Assembly: GCA_016699165.1 (NCBI GenBank)
Contig: CP064963.1
Coordinates: 2,976,001-3,040,000 of the forward strand
Origin: Candidatus Melainabacteria bacterium
GTDB lineage: Bacteria > Cyanobacteriota > Vampirovibrionia > Obscuribacterales > Obscuribacteraceae
Length of the DNA: 64,000 nt
Direction of reading: 5' to 3'
This document shows positions 25,451-34,404 of the stretch, in pieces. The position numbers were made by a program, and so were the translations under genes. Below the pieces are notes generated by a model, which ran no database searches, had not been told where the DNA came from, and saw only the letters and a list, made by a program, of their open reading frames with translations. Within the stretch, counting starts at the first letter, position 1. Each line of letters begins with the position of its first letter.

Positions 25451-25500
25451 AAAAACAAAAAAAATCAGAGAAACGGGAAGCTCTATTGAAGAGCTCCCCG
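25451..25500 (-). terminator. Terminator of the zinc-ribbon cassette
   Basis: On the minus strand GGGGAGCTC / GAGCTTCCC stem followed by a T-rich tract (complement of the A-run at 25451-25464). Ends the 26069-25516 transcript just beyond the stop codon. Confidence 0.85.
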
Positions 25501-25515
25501 CCAATTAGTTCAAGT

Positions 25516-25731
25516 CTATTCCCAGGTGTGCGGCTTGATGCACATGCAGTCCCAGAGTTGGCGCTGACATCCGCCGCATCGCTGCAGGAAGTTTGGGTTG
25601 CACTTGGTGCAGATGCCCTGGTACTTCATCCCGCTTTTGAGGGGCGTGGTGCAATGAGTACAGCCGTCGGGGCAGGGGTTCTGACCATCGGGTTTGGGTT
25701 GAGATTGAGCTTGGGTGGACAACTGGCTCAT
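25516..25731 (-). CDS. Cys-rich small zinc-binding protein
   Basis: 71 residues with eight or more Cys arranged as pairs: CPDGCTHC, CTKC, CGGC and CMC, probably two treble-clef or ribbon zinc sites. No family recognised. Distal gene of a two-gene GC-rich cassette with another Cys-rich gene; the ATG is preceded by AAGGAGATCGCG. Likely a protein-protein or RNA-binding accessory. Confidence 0.7.
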   Translation of the reverse strand: MSQLSTQAQSQPKPDGQNPCPDGCTHCTTPLKSGMKYQGICTKCNPNFLQRCGGCQRQLWDCMCIKPHTWE

Positions 25732-25811
25732 CGCGATCTCCTTATGTGCGACGTTGACTTGATAGCGGCTAAATTGGCAGAAAGAAAATGGAGGGAGTTA
25801 GCTCGACGCAG

Positions 25812-26069
25812 TTATTTCGACTCGAACCAGTACTGGTTGATTTCGCTCAGAAGCTGAGTGTCGAGAGACGGCACAGTGGATCCGTCGAGGACGGTGTCCT
25901 GTCCGCAATTCGGGCACATCGTATTGACCACGAAGCCGGGATAGGGAGGAATGTCGGTCGCCTCGAAGATGGTCAAGCAGTTGAAGCATCCGCACATTCT
26001 GCGAGGCTTGAGAACCGTCGGTCGCAGATGGTTGGGTGTTGCGCAAATCTTCAGAGCTGGATTGCTCAT
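25812..26069 (-). CDS. Small zinc-ribbon-like protein
   Basis: 85 residues with a CGCFNC ... CPNC zinc-ribbon pattern (MCGCFNCLTIFEATDIPPYPGFVVNTMCPNCGQDTVLD), the rest polar. Start supported by AAGGGAGACTCTAA. It resembles cytoplasmic Cys-His 'cytoplasmic protein' families found in many bacteria, but I do not recognise it exactly. First gene of a two-gene GC-rich cassette with the Cys-rich gene 80 bp downstream. Confidence 0.7.
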   Translation of the reverse strand: MSNPALKICATPNHLRPTVLKPRRMCGCFNCLTIFEATDIPPYPGFVVNTMCPNCGQDTVLDGSTVPSLDTQLLSEINQYWFESK

Positions 26070-26524
26070 TTAGAGTCTCCCTTATTTGTTGGGCATGTTG
26101 GGGGGGGCAAAAGAAATCGACAGCAATCGTGTCTCCTGTGTTCTGCGTGATGGCAGACAAGAATGATTGAAGTCGAAGTGTTTTAGAGTTTTGCCGGAGA
26201 GGAAAGGTAATTTCCAAGTTGAAAAATTTAGTGCAACCCTTATATATGCTAATTGGAGGTTCAAAGTCCAGTTGTATAAAAAAGGGACAAATAGCCCTTT
26301 GCCGCTTGTCATCTCGGTTTGTACAGTTCGTTACATTTGCACTTGATAGTGCAATAAGTGAAAAACCTTATGAATAAAGAGTTTGCGAAATTGGTAAGAG
26401 CAAAAGAAGGTAATGTCAAGTTTTGCTAAGCGTGGCTAATCATGCCGATTCGCATGTTGTCATGGCAGTATTGAGCTATCGAAGCTCCGCTAGCCAAGGC
26501 ATTTCTGCCTAATTTAGTGACTGC
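26070..26524. other. Intergenic region between zinc-ribbon cassette and rpsR
   Basis: About 455 bp without a credible gene; a run of eight or so G near 26100 is unusual. Contains a GCACT-TGAT-AGTGC hairpin near 26338, a TTGACA on the minus strand near 26418 that could drive the cassette, a GAGCT/AGCTC hairpin at 26473-26487, and AGGCA-GAAA-TGCCT at 26497-26510 just after rpsR, which may stabilise or end that transcript. Confidence 0.5.
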
Positions 26525-26779
26525 TTAGAGATTTCCGCTGTAAGGCAGAAGCCCAATTGCTCTTGCGCGTTTGACCGCTGTGGTGATGGCTTTCTGGTTC
26601 TTTTTAGAGCAACCAGTTCTGCGAGCAGGCAAAATTTTGCCATTATCCGTGAGGAATTTGCGGAGCATAAGGACATCTTTGAAATCGATATATTCGATTT
26701 TGTTTGCCGCAATTGGGTCCTGGCGTCTGCGTTTTCCGCCTAGCGCCGAGTCAAAAGATCTGGATCGTTGGTTATACAT
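26525..26779 (-). CDS. rpsR: Small ribosomal subunit protein bS18
   Basis: 84 residues with the family core IEYIDFKDVLMLRKFLTDNGKILPARRTGCSKKNQKAITTAVKRARAIGLLPYSG; intact. bS18 pairs with bS6 on the platform of the 30S subunit. It lacks its usual neighbours (rpsF, ssb, rplI), which is unusual but not unique. Backbone codon usage. Preceded 4 bp away by a phosphatase gene on the same strand. Confidence 0.97.
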   Translation of the reverse strand: MYNQRSRSFDSALGGKRRRQDPIAANKIEYIDFKDVLMLRKFLTDNGKILPARRTGCSKKNQKAITTAVKRARAIGLLPYSGNL

Positions 26780-26783
26780 ACCT

Positions 26784-27293
26784 TCACTCTACCAATTTTT
26801 CGTTGATTACAGTTTTTTGTTTTATACGTTCGGCATATGCAAGGAAAACTTGAAACAAATTTTGGAATTCAGTATGGAATCCCATTTGCAACAACTCATC
26901 TTGCGCTTCCTCGAAGCTCCAATTATATTTCTGCATGCGATAAATTGCTACAACTAAACCAGTTCTGTCCATACCATGCAAGCAATGGACGAAGCAGGGC
27001 TGATTTTCAGGGTCAGACACAATGTCCAAAAAGAACTCAATCGCCTCTTCTTCAGGCACAGCAAAGGGTCGCATCGGAATTGCATAATAATGCATGCCAA
27101 GAGCAGTGACTATTTCGCGCTCTTTCTGCAGCGCCGGTTGGTCTTCGCGCAAACTAATTATGGTTTTGGCGCCATTATTTTTGAGCAGAGTAAAAGCATT
27201 TGGAGTAGGTTGACCACCGCGCCACAAATCAGGTCCAAGTATTTGGAAGTTACTTATTTCGCTACTAAGGTCTGGTTTTAAGGGAATTTCCAT
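26784..27293 (-). CDS. Dual-specificity/tyrosine phosphatase-like protein
   Basis: 169 residues of the cysteine-phosphatase superfamily. The P-loop is intact: HC104LHGMDR110TG, flanked by VSDPENQPCFVHCLHGMDRTGLVVAIYRM. Upstream strand TIISLREDQPALQKEREIVTALGMHYYAIPMRP matches the beta-sheet of the SIW14/DSP family, whose fungal members act on inositol pyrophosphates. Substrate unknown. Located immediately upstream of rpsR and perhaps co-transcribed. Confidence 0.88.
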   Translation of the reverse strand: MEIPLKPDLSSEISNFQILGPDLWRGGQPTPNAFTLLKNNGAKTIISLREDQPALQKEREIVTALGMHYYAIPMRPFAVPEEEAIEFFLDIVSDPENQPCFVHCLHGMDRTGLVVAIYRMQKYNWSFEEAQDELLQMGFHTEFQNLFQVFLAYAERIKQKTVINEKLVE

Positions 27294-27464
27294 TTATAGA
27301 AAAGACTAAATCCAGTTAGATACATTCACGTACATAGCCGTAAACCCTTGCGACTATTAATCTTGCGCCTTGCTTACATCCTATCAAACTGGACCGTACA
27401 TTCCAATCGATTTTTTTTGGCATAATAAGTAGACCGCCAATGCACCCAGTACAGGACAGGAAAC

Positions 27465-29084
27465 ATGAAGCAAACCAAAGCTGAAGCAAATCAAGTGGAA
27501 ACGTCGCTCGAACTGGCTGACAACTGTCTGGATGACGGAATTGCCATTCTCGATTTTGGATCGCAATTCTCGCAGCTCATAGCCCGGCGCATTCGCGAGA
27601 TGAAAACTTACTGCGAAATACTGCCGTTTAGCGTCTCGGCATCAGAGCTTAAGCGCTTAAATCCCAAAGGGATTATTCTTTCGGGTGGTCCTGGAAGTGT
27701 TTATGACCCTTATGCGCCAAGAGTAGATAAAGCTGTTTGGAAGCTGGGTTTACCTGTTTTTGGTATCTGTTATGGCATGCAGTTGATGGCGCATGATTTA
27801 GGTGGAAAAGTTGAGCCTTCATCAGAGCGCGAATATGGCCGAGCGCTGCTAACCATCGCCCATCACGATAATTTATTTGCTAAACTGGATCCGGCAATTG
27901 AAAGCTGGATGAGTCATGGTGATAGTGTAGACGGACTGCCTGAGGGGTTCTCCACTATTGCATCTACTATGAATACACCAATTGCAGCCATAGCTAATCC
28001 GCTACAAAAATATTATGGAGTGCAGTTCCACCCTGAAGTGGTGCACACTACAGGTGGAACTCAAATAATTTCTAACTTCGTTCTAGATGTTTGCGGCTGC
28101 ACTAAAAGCTGGACCATGGACCATTTCATGGAAGAGTCCATCGAAACAGTCCGTAAGCAATGTGGTGATAAAAAAGTTCTGCTTGCACTCTCAGGCGGCG
28201 TGGACAGCTCGACTCTGGCGTTTCTATTGCACAAAGCTGTGGGCGACAAACTTACATGTATGTTCATAGACCAGGGATTCATGCGCAAAAACGAGCCTGA
28301 ATGGCTTGTAAATAAATTCGAAAAAGAGTTCAACATTCATGTTCACTATGTGCAAGCGCGGGATCGTTTCATTGGTAGATTGGCTGGTGTAGAAGATCCC
28401 GAGCGTAAGCGCAAAATAATCGGAGAAGAATTTATTCGCGTTTTCGAAGAAGAATCGAAAAAACTTGGACCCTTCGATTATCTTGCTCAAGGAACTTTGT
28501 ATCCAGACGTAATTGAATCATCTGGAAGTAGAATCGATCCTAAAACTGGCGAACGTATTGCGGTCAAAATTAAATCGCACCACAACGTTGGTGGCTTGCC
28601 CGAAGATCTGCAATTCAGGCTTGTAGAGCCATTTGCCAAACTATTTAAAGACGAGGTACGTTTACTGGCGAGAGAACTTGGCGTGCCAGACGGCATCGTG
28701 GTAAGACATCCATTCCCCGGTCCTGGTCTTGCCATTCGTGTAATTGGCGAAGTGACAAAAGAAAGATTGAAAACTTTGCGCGAAGCCGATTGGATCATTC
28801 GCGAAGAAGTGAAAGCACATGGCTTGTATAGACAAATCTGGCAAATGTTCGGCATTTTGCTTCCGACTAAATCTGTTGGCGTAATGGGTGACAAACGGAC
28901 TTATCAAAATCCAATTGTAATCCGCGCTGTAACAAGCGAAGACGGCATGACGGCTGACTGGGCGCGACTGCCATATGATCTTGTGGCCAAAATATCATCA
29001 CGCATAGTGAATGAAGTGCCAGGCGTGAACAGAGTTATGCTCGATGTGACATCAAAACCTCCAGCCACGATTGAATGGGAATAA
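27465..29084 (+). CDS. guaA: GMP synthase (glutamine-hydrolysing)
   Basis: Converts XMP to GMP with glutamine as nitrogen donor. N-terminal class I glutamine amidotransferase with catalytic Cys in GICYGMQLMAHDLGG and His/Glu in GVQFHPEVVHT; ATP-pyrophosphatase P-loop LSGGVDSSTLAFLL; C-terminal dimerisation domain ending DVTSKPPATIEWE. Full length. The ATG follows AGGACAGGAAAC. The last 10 bp overlap the downstream membrane protein gene. Confidence 0.97.
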   Translation: MKQTKAEANQVETSLELADNCLDDGIAILDFGSQFSQLIARRIREMKTYCEILPFSVSASELKRLNPKGIILSGGPGSVYDPYAPRVDKAVWKLGLPVFGICYGMQLMAHDLGGKVEPSSEREYGRALLTIAHHDNLFAKLDPAIESWMSHGDSVDGLPEGFSTIASTMNTPIAAIANPLQKYYGVQFHPEVVHTTGGTQIISNFVLDVCGCTKSWTMDHFMEESIETVRKQCGDKKVLLALSGGVDSSTLAFLLHKAVGDKLTCMFIDQGFMRKNEPEWLVNKFEKEFNIHVHYVQARDRFIGRLAGVEDPERKRKIIGEEFIRVFEEESKKLGPFDYLAQGTLYPDVIESSGSRIDPKTGERIAVKIKSHHNVGGLPEDLQFRLVEPFAKLFKDEVRLLARELGVPDGIVVRHPFPGPGLAIRVIGEVTKERLKTLREADWIIREEVKAHGLYRQIWQMFGILLPTKSVGVMGDKRTYQNPIVIRAVTSEDGMTADWARLPYDLVAKISSRIVNEVPGVNRVMLDVTSKPPATIEWE

Positions 29085-30700
29085 ACAGCTCGGGAAATTG
29101 GCAAGCATCGCTTTTAGCTAAAGGGCTTATTTGTTTGCTCTTCCTGTGCGGCTTTGCAGCGGGTGGATATGTTGCGGGCACTGCCTTTCATGACCCTGAT
29201 ACGTGCTGGCTTTTAGCCATTGGACAGAAAATAGTAGAGCAGATGAGTTTGCCTACCGTTGATCCATTTTCGTATATTGGGGCGGAAGGAAAATATGTCG
29301 TTTATCAGTGGCTTACAGAGCTGCTTTTTTATGGTGCCTACAAAATCTACGGCGGACTGAGCTTGATGATTTTTGTAGCGTTGGTTTTGATTACGGCCTT
29401 TTTTGTTATTCCTGTCAATTTTATTGCTGACACAAGAAAGGCTTCGGTTGCCTGTTTTGGTGCCGTGATTTTGACTTTTATCGCAAGCTCATATCACATT
29501 TTGGCTCGCCCAGAAATTTTTTCTTATTTGTTTTTGTCACTTACACTGTCAGTTTTGTTGCATCACAGACAAAAATTACCAGAAAATCAAACGCTTGGTC
29601 ATCTCAAATGGCAATTGCCTCTTATTTTTCTTTTTTGGGCAAACTTGCATACTGGTTTTACAAGTGGTCTGATAGCTATTGCCTTTTTTGGTCTGGCACT
29701 TATTAGCGAATATTTTTTTGGTAAGTCCAAGAAAATAAGTCTGACTTACATACGAAATTATGTTCTAGTATTTTTTGGTTGTTTGCTTGTCACCATGATA
29801 AATCCGTATGGATTTGGGCTCTGGCAGTACATTTATCATTTATTCTTTTCGCCTTTCAATCCACACATTATGGAACTGGGTCCTTTAACGCCAGATAGGC
29901 TCAAAGAATTCACCTTCTATCCCTTTTTTGCCCTTGCTATTCTTGCTATGTTTTTAATTGCAAGAACACTGCGGCCATCACGTTATCCGGTCAGTGGACT
30001 TTATTCTCTTTATGTTTCCATCTATGTGATAGCTAGCGGATTTTCTTGTCGCAGACTCATTATGTTCGCCAACATTTGTTTGCTATACGAAATTTTGTTC
30101 TTGCTTCAAGTGAATTTCAAAGACGATAAAAAAGATGAACAAACTAGCGAAGCTATCGCAGAGGGTGAATCTGAGCCTGTCGAAAATATGGGTCTACTCG
30201 CAAAAGTGAATCACCGTTTTGGCGAGCTTTTGGCCGAAAAGGCCTGGATTGGTATCCTTTTAATAGTGTCGGGTTTGGGTGTCTTTCTCATCTCTTCCAG
30301 AGTGATACCGCCAGAAATACCACAATCAAGTTCGGGTTTTGTTATGCCGGCAAAAGCCTTGGACTATTTGCGCAAAAACATGCCTGAAGGCAAGATGTAC
30401 AGCGACGCTCAATATGGTGATGTGATTATCTGGCATCTTGCAGCTAAAGGTGTTCCCGTAAAGGTCTTCGTAGACACTCGCTTTGACATGTACGGCGATG
30501 AACTCATGAGCGACTATTACAGACTGCGCAACTGCCAAAAGGGCTGGCGTAAGCTTTTAGACAAATATCAGTTCGATTGGATCTTCTTGCCTCGCGAAGG
30601 TTCGCTAAGCGAAAGGCTCTGCAAGAGCAAGGACTGGTCCGTGATTTACAACGATAAAGTGAGCGTAATTTTCAAACGTTCTAAGCCATTAAATAACTAA
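29075..30700 (+). CDS. Polytopic membrane protein, GT-C-like
   Basis: 541 residues with about nine to ten transmembrane helices in the first 430 residues, a cytoplasmic loop rich in Glu/Asp/Lys (DDKKDEQTSEAIAEGESEP), then a C-terminal soluble part (SGFVMPAKALDYLRKNMPEGKMYSDAQYGDVIIWHLAAKGVPVKVFVDTRFDMYGDEL). The DPDTCWLLAIGQKI stretch in the first loop recalls the acidic motif of GT-C glycosyltransferases, and the end motif YSDAQYGDVIIWHL resembles the C-terminal domain of such families. A polyprenol-linked sugar transferase is plausible but not proven. Overlaps guaA by 10 bp. Confidence 0.75.
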   Translation: MGINSSGNWQASLLAKGLICLLFLCGFAAGGYVAGTAFHDPDTCWLLAIGQKIVEQMSLPTVDPFSYIGAEGKYVVYQWLTELLFYGAYKIYGGLSLMIFVALVLITAFFVIPVNFIADTRKASVACFGAVILTFIASSYHILARPEIFSYLFLSLTLSVLLHHRQKLPENQTLGHLKWQLPLIFLFWANLHTGFTSGLIAIAFFGLALISEYFFGKSKKISLTYIRNYVLVFFGCLLVTMINPYGFGLWQYIYHLFFSPFNPHIMELGPLTPDRLKEFTFYPFFALAILAMFLIARTLRPSRYPVSGLYSLYVSIYVIASGFSCRRLIMFANICLLYEILFLLQVNFKDDKKDEQTSEAIAEGESEPVENMGLLAKVNHRFGELLAEKAWIGILLIVSGLGVFLISSRVIPPEIPQSSSGFVMPAKALDYLRKNMPEGKMYSDAQYGDVIIWHLAAKGVPVKVFVDTRFDMYGDELMSDYYRLRNCQKGWRKLLDKYQFDWIFLPREGSLSERLCKSKDWSVIYNDKVSVIFKRSKPLNN

Positions 30701-31030
30701 GCTTTAAAAGCTAGTGCTAGCTAGCTTAGTACTTAATATTAGATTTAATGCTTAAAGCCTTAATTGGCGGTTTTGAGTTCTCATTTAATTAGGCCTTTCG
30801 CGTGTCAAATCTTTAGGGTCAAGTTATCTCATTCTTTCTTGATTCAAAGGCGCAAACACTCTACTACCAAGCCTCCACAATCTTAATCGACCAACTGCCA
30901 CGCAGTGGTAGTTCGCCGAAGAAGCATGAGTATGTTTCCGCATTGGAAACGCCGGATGTAACCCGTCCGTTTAATCCGAGTTTCGACCTCACTTCTGCAG
31001 GCCGAACTCATTCTACGAAAGGAAAAAGTT
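30701..31030. other. Leader region of the Clp-like ATPase cassette
   Basis: 330 bp. Begins with AAGCTAGTGCTAGCTAGCTT and two 12-bp phased units AGTACTTAATAT, TAGATTTAATGC (30728-30751) like those at 13.8 and 57.4 kb. Nearer the gene are two hairpins: AACTGCCAC-GCA-GTGGTAGTT (30891-30911) and GTTTCC-GCATT-GGAAAC (about 30933-30949), forming a structured 5' leader. No gene seen. Confidence 0.5.
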
Positions 31031-32635
31031 ATGACTACGTTGACTTCGATTCCTCCGGTCAAATCCCTGAAGAACCGGAAAACCCTTGCTGACCTCCGTA
31101 AGGAGTTCGTCAAGTTTCTCGATGACGAGTTGATTGGACAGCCCAAGGCAAAGGCCACGGCGCTGCGAATCTTCAACCTGATTTACAGCCCGTTGCGTGA
31201 GCCCAACAAGCCCATCTTCACGGCTGGTCTGGCTGGTCAGTCTCGTACCGGCAAGACGCTTCTCGTCAAGCTCTTCGCCAAGTGGTTCCACGGTCGCGAA
31301 GACGCGATGGTGCGTATCGACGGCGGCGAGTTCCTCGACAAGCACTACATCTCTCGCGTTATTGGCGCACCGCCGTCGTACATCGGCTACAAGGACCCCA
31401 AGGACACTAAGGAGCCCCTGAAGCCGGAAGACGTCGACCAGTCGGCCATGTTGTCGCAGCACAACCTCAACCGCTCGAAGTTGGGCTCCGATAACGACGT
31501 GGTCTTCCTTCTGCTGGATGAGTTCGAAAAGTTCCCGCAGGAAATCATCTCCCTTCTGCTGAAGGGTCTCGATGATGGTGAGGCGACGCTCGCCAACAAC
31601 ACTAAGATCAACCTGCGCAACGTGGTGATCTTCTTCACGGCAAACCTCGGCATGCGTGAGCTGTCGAATCGCATCTTCGGCTTCAATCGGAGCAGCGATA
31701 GCCGCGAGGAAATCGTCGACGCTGTGCAGGGCGCCTACAAGCAGTTCACCACTCCGGAATTCCGGAACCGAGTGGACGAGATCATCGTGTACGAGTCGCT
31801 CGGCGAGGACGACCTGCTCAAGATCGTCGGCGTCGAAACTCGCCGTCTCAACAAGTTCATCACCGAGACGGAGACCCTGCCGTTGTTCGAAGTCAACGTC
31901 ACGAAGGAGGCGGCCAAGAAGATTCTTGAGCTCACTCTGGCTGGCGAAGGCAATCTGGGCAACATGAAGCGCGTCATGCAGCAGCATGTGCGTGAAAAGC
32001 TGGGCGACATGGTGAACGACGGCGTCATCAAAACGGGCATGCGAATCGACGTCGTGGTCGTGGATGGAGCCATCACACTGGTTCCGGTCGCGGACGCGAT
32101 GAAGATCGCCGACATGCTCACGCTTCGCCAGGGCAAGGAAACATTGCCCCCGGCAAACTACGAGGCACTCTTGACCACGAGGACCCCCGATGAGGTGGTG
32201 CCGATTGTGTCACGAGTCCTCGGAATTCTCGCCGAAGCGAACGTGACCGTCGAAAGCAGCGAGTTCTCGCAGGAGGGTTCGGTGTACACTGTGCGTCTCT
32301 TCTTCGCTGCCAATTCAGCGGTGATCGAGAAACTGAACGACGGGCTCACCGGCCAGGCGATTCGTTTCTTGAAGCTGTCTGAGTCGGTGGAGCGCTTTCT
32401 GGTGTTCATTTCCAACGAGAATCTGGCCTCTATCAAGGCTACTCGTTGGCAGGAATACAGTGAGTTGCTCAACGAGGCAGGAGCGCGCTTCATCAAGTCG
32501 GGCGGCGTGTCGGACAAGGTGAATTGGACACACTACGAGCTGGCTGCGCCGGCGAGTAAGTTTGCCACCATCGAAAACCGGCTCAAGGCAATGGGCTTCC
32601 AGTCCATTCGTCGCAAGGAAGCCGCCGACAAGTAA
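31031..32635 (+). CDS. Single-ring Clp/Hsp100-like AAA+ ATPase with novel C-terminus
   Basis: 534 residues. Residues ~30-235 are an AAA_2 domain like ClpB/ClpA D2: Walker A GLAGQSRTGKT, pore loop GAPPSYIGY, Walker B VVFLLLDEFEKFP, sensor-1 IFFTANLG, and an arginine-finger-type TPEFRNRVDEIIVYESL; ~240-345 resemble the ClpB D2-small domain. There is no N-domain or D1 ring, and the last ~170 residues (PPANYEALLTTRTPDEVVPIVSRVLGILAEANVTVES...) match nothing I know. Probably an unfoldase or remodeler with a dedicated C-terminal substrate domain. Strong CGAAAGGA leader; very GC-rich; single gene with terminator. Confidence 0.85.
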   Translation: MTTLTSIPPVKSLKNRKTLADLRKEFVKFLDDELIGQPKAKATALRIFNLIYSPLREPNKPIFTAGLAGQSRTGKTLLVKLFAKWFHGREDAMVRIDGGEFLDKHYISRVIGAPPSYIGYKDPKDTKEPLKPEDVDQSAMLSQHNLNRSKLGSDNDVVFLLLDEFEKFPQEIISLLLKGLDDGEATLANNTKINLRNVVIFFTANLGMRELSNRIFGFNRSSDSREEIVDAVQGAYKQFTTPEFRNRVDEIIVYESLGEDDLLKIVGVETRRLNKFITETETLPLFEVNVTKEAAKKILELTLAGEGNLGNMKRVMQQHVREKLGDMVNDGVIKTGMRIDVVVVDGAITLVPVADAMKIADMLTLRQGKETLPPANYEALLTTRTPDEVVPIVSRVLGILAEANVTVESSEFSQEGSVYTVRLFFAANSAVIEKLNDGLTGQAIRFLKLSESVERFLVFISNENLASIKATRWQEYSELLNEAGARFIKSGGVSDKVNWTHYELAAPASKFATIENRLKAMGFQSIRRKEAADK

Positions 32636-32674
32636 TGTCGTCGACGGTCTGATGAGCGTTACCTGAAGAAGTTT

Positions 32675-32718
32675 GGGGAGTGGCAAGCAATTGCCATTTC
32701 CCCACTCTTCTTTTTTTT
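32675..32718 (+). terminator. Rho-independent terminator
   Basis: GGGGAGTGGCAA / TTGCCATTTCCCC stem with a two-to-four-base loop followed by CTTCTTTTTTTT. Ends the Clp-like ATPase transcript 40 bp after its stop. Confidence 0.9.
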
Positions 32719-32728
32719 GTCCTCCTTT

Positions 32729-32745
32729 TACTAAATGCTATAGTA
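32729..32745. repeat. TACTA-N7-TAGTA inverted repeat
   Basis: TACTAAATGCTATAGTA immediately after a cassette terminator, same geometry as 17465-17481 and preceded by the same TTTT. Confidence 0.6.
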
Positions 32746-32811
32746 TTAAGCTGGTTGTAGAAGCACTTGCTACCTGGCGTTTTGTCCATTACTGGCTTGA
32801 GATTTGAAAAA

Positions 32812-32862
32812 TATGACGGCCCCATCAAATTTTTCACAAAAAATTATGACGGCCACATCATA
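32812..32862. repeat. Paired 18-bp palindromes (locus 2)
   Basis: TATGACGGCCCCATCAAA (32812-32829) and TATGACGGCCACATCATA (32845-32862), 15-nt spacer TTTTTCACAAAAAAT, 33 bp centre to centre, exactly as at 10.08 and 63.04 kb. It lies between two convergent genes, so it cannot be an ordinary promoter operator for either. Confidence 0.85.
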
Positions 32863-32893
32863 TTTCAAATTTTGGCTTCTAATTTCAGAGATT

Positions 32894-34189
32894 TCAGCTT
32901 CGTCGTCCCGCACCACAAACACTGCATTTGTCGTCGTCAGGAGCGAGCTTAGATTTGCAGACGAAACAAGTATTGGCTGGTTCTGCAAGCGAATTGTCCG
33001 ATTGCACCACAACTGCTTTCCAGGTTCCAGTGATAAGTCCGCTTGCAGCCTCACTCAGTGCCTGGGCTTCGGCTTCTCTTCCCAGAGTCTTGAGCATATC
33101 GGCAAAACTTTTGCGCACGCTTATAGTGTCTTTGTGCGCTTCTCCAAGCGTCTTAGTTCTTATCTCTACTGCGCGCTTATATTGCACTTCTGCTTCACCA
33201 TAGCGACCCTGCACATGATAGAGACTGGCTAAATTGTGCATGCAAACAGCCACGTTTGGATGTTCGGCGCCATAGTTTTTTTCGTAAATAGTCTTACATT
33301 TTTTTGAATAATTTTCGGCTTCAGAAAATCTTCCCATCAAGTAATGCAGCCCAGCAAGCTGATTACCGGTGTTCGCCACCTCTGGATGGTTATCGCCAAG
33401 CACTTTCAGTTTTATTTGAAGAGACCGCCACCAAGCCATTTCGGCTTGTCCGTATTTTTCGGCTCGATGCAAAATCTCACCCATTCTATCGAGCGAGCGC
33501 GCCAAGCGACTATCTTGCTCAGGAAATTTCTCTGCAAGTGCAATTGCTTGATTCGCCAGCTCAAGAGCTTTGTCGAGATTTCCTTGCGCATAGATTTGCT
33601 CCATTTCATCGCGCAACTCTTCCCACGTCTTCGCCCCTGCAACTGGCTTTGGAATAACAATCGGCGGTAAATGATCTTGAGTGACAAATGGCGCAGCACC
33701 GCTTGCAGACACTTTTTTTGCTCGCAAAGCTTCTTGCAGCTCGGCAGCTTTTTGTGGACGCTGAGTCTTATTGAACAAATCAGAATAACTATCCACCAGG
33801 CGCAGTAAGTCAGGATCTTTGACACCGAAGATTCTCTTGATCTCGAACGCTTGCGCGTATAAAGGCTCCGCCTGACCATATTTTTGCTGCATGTGATAAA
33901 TCACTGCAAGTCTGTGTGCGGCATCACCAGTTTTTATATGCGCTCCACCAAGTTTGCGCAATCGAATCTCGAGCAGCTGTTTAACAGGCTTTTCTGCCTG
34001 TCGATAATGCCCTTGATTGCAATAGCTTTCGCCAAGCCCCTCAAGAATCGGCATCAAATCCTCTTCTGTCGCGTGGAAGTCTCCTGCTTCCTGCAGAGCC
34101 AGTGTCCAAATGGTTTCGGCATAACTGTAATTGCCGGCAATCGACGCTTTTCGCGCCTGCTCAATTAATGTTTGCCAGCTATTTTCCAT
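32894..34189 (-). CDS. Tetratricopeptide protein with zinc-ribbon tail
   Basis: 431 residues. Two blocks of TPR_12-type repeats (about 5-160 and 195-385), each unit beginning like ...GEILHRAEKYGQAEMAWWRSLQIKLKVLGDNHPEVANTGNQLAGLHY or NLASLYHVQGRYGEAEVQYKRAVEIRTKTLGEAH, the kinesin-light-chain style found in cyanobacterial and myxobacterial proteins. The C-terminus is a small zinc ribbon, CFVCKSKLAPDDDKCSVCGAG. No signal peptide: a cytoplasmic protein-binding scaffold. Backbone codon usage. Confidence 0.9.
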   Translation of the reverse strand: MENSWQTLIEQARKASIAGNYSYAETIWTLALQEAGDFHATEEDLMPILEGLGESYCNQGHYRQAEKPVKQLLEIRLRKLGGAHIKTGDAAHRLAVIYHMQQKYGQAEPLYAQAFEIKRIFGVKDPDLLRLVDSYSDLFNKTQRPQKAAELQEALRAKKVSASGAAPFVTQDHLPPIVIPKPVAGAKTWEELRDEMEQIYAQGNLDKALELANQAIALAEKFPEQDSRLARSLDRMGEILHRAEKYGQAEMAWWRSLQIKLKVLGDNHPEVANTGNQLAGLHYLMGRFSEAENYSKKCKTIYEKNYGAEHPNVAVCMHNLASLYHVQGRYGEAEVQYKRAVEIRTKTLGEAHKDTISVRKSFADMLKTLGREAEAQALSEAASGLITGTWKAVVVQSDNSLAEPANTCFVCKSKLAPDDDKCSVCGAGRRS

Positions 34190-34404
34190 TGATAATAAAT
34201 CTAGAATCGGTGTCTGTGACTTCGCCTGGCGGCTAAAACGATTATACAGGAAAAGTCCGTAAAGCCTTAATTGGTGGCGGATTCAAGTGGCGTCGCATGG
34301 TTTTTCTTTGAAGGTTAAAAAATTGTACTAGGGTATGTAATAAGGAAACATGTCTTAGGGGCGGTCGTCGTTTACACTGCGGGATTTTTCGGAGCACCAC
34401 GAAA

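Noticed and set aside
31013..31987. 324-residue frame antisense to the Clp-like ATPase
   Set aside because: Antisense shadow of a GC-rich gene, no ribosome site, and it runs into the ATPase leader.
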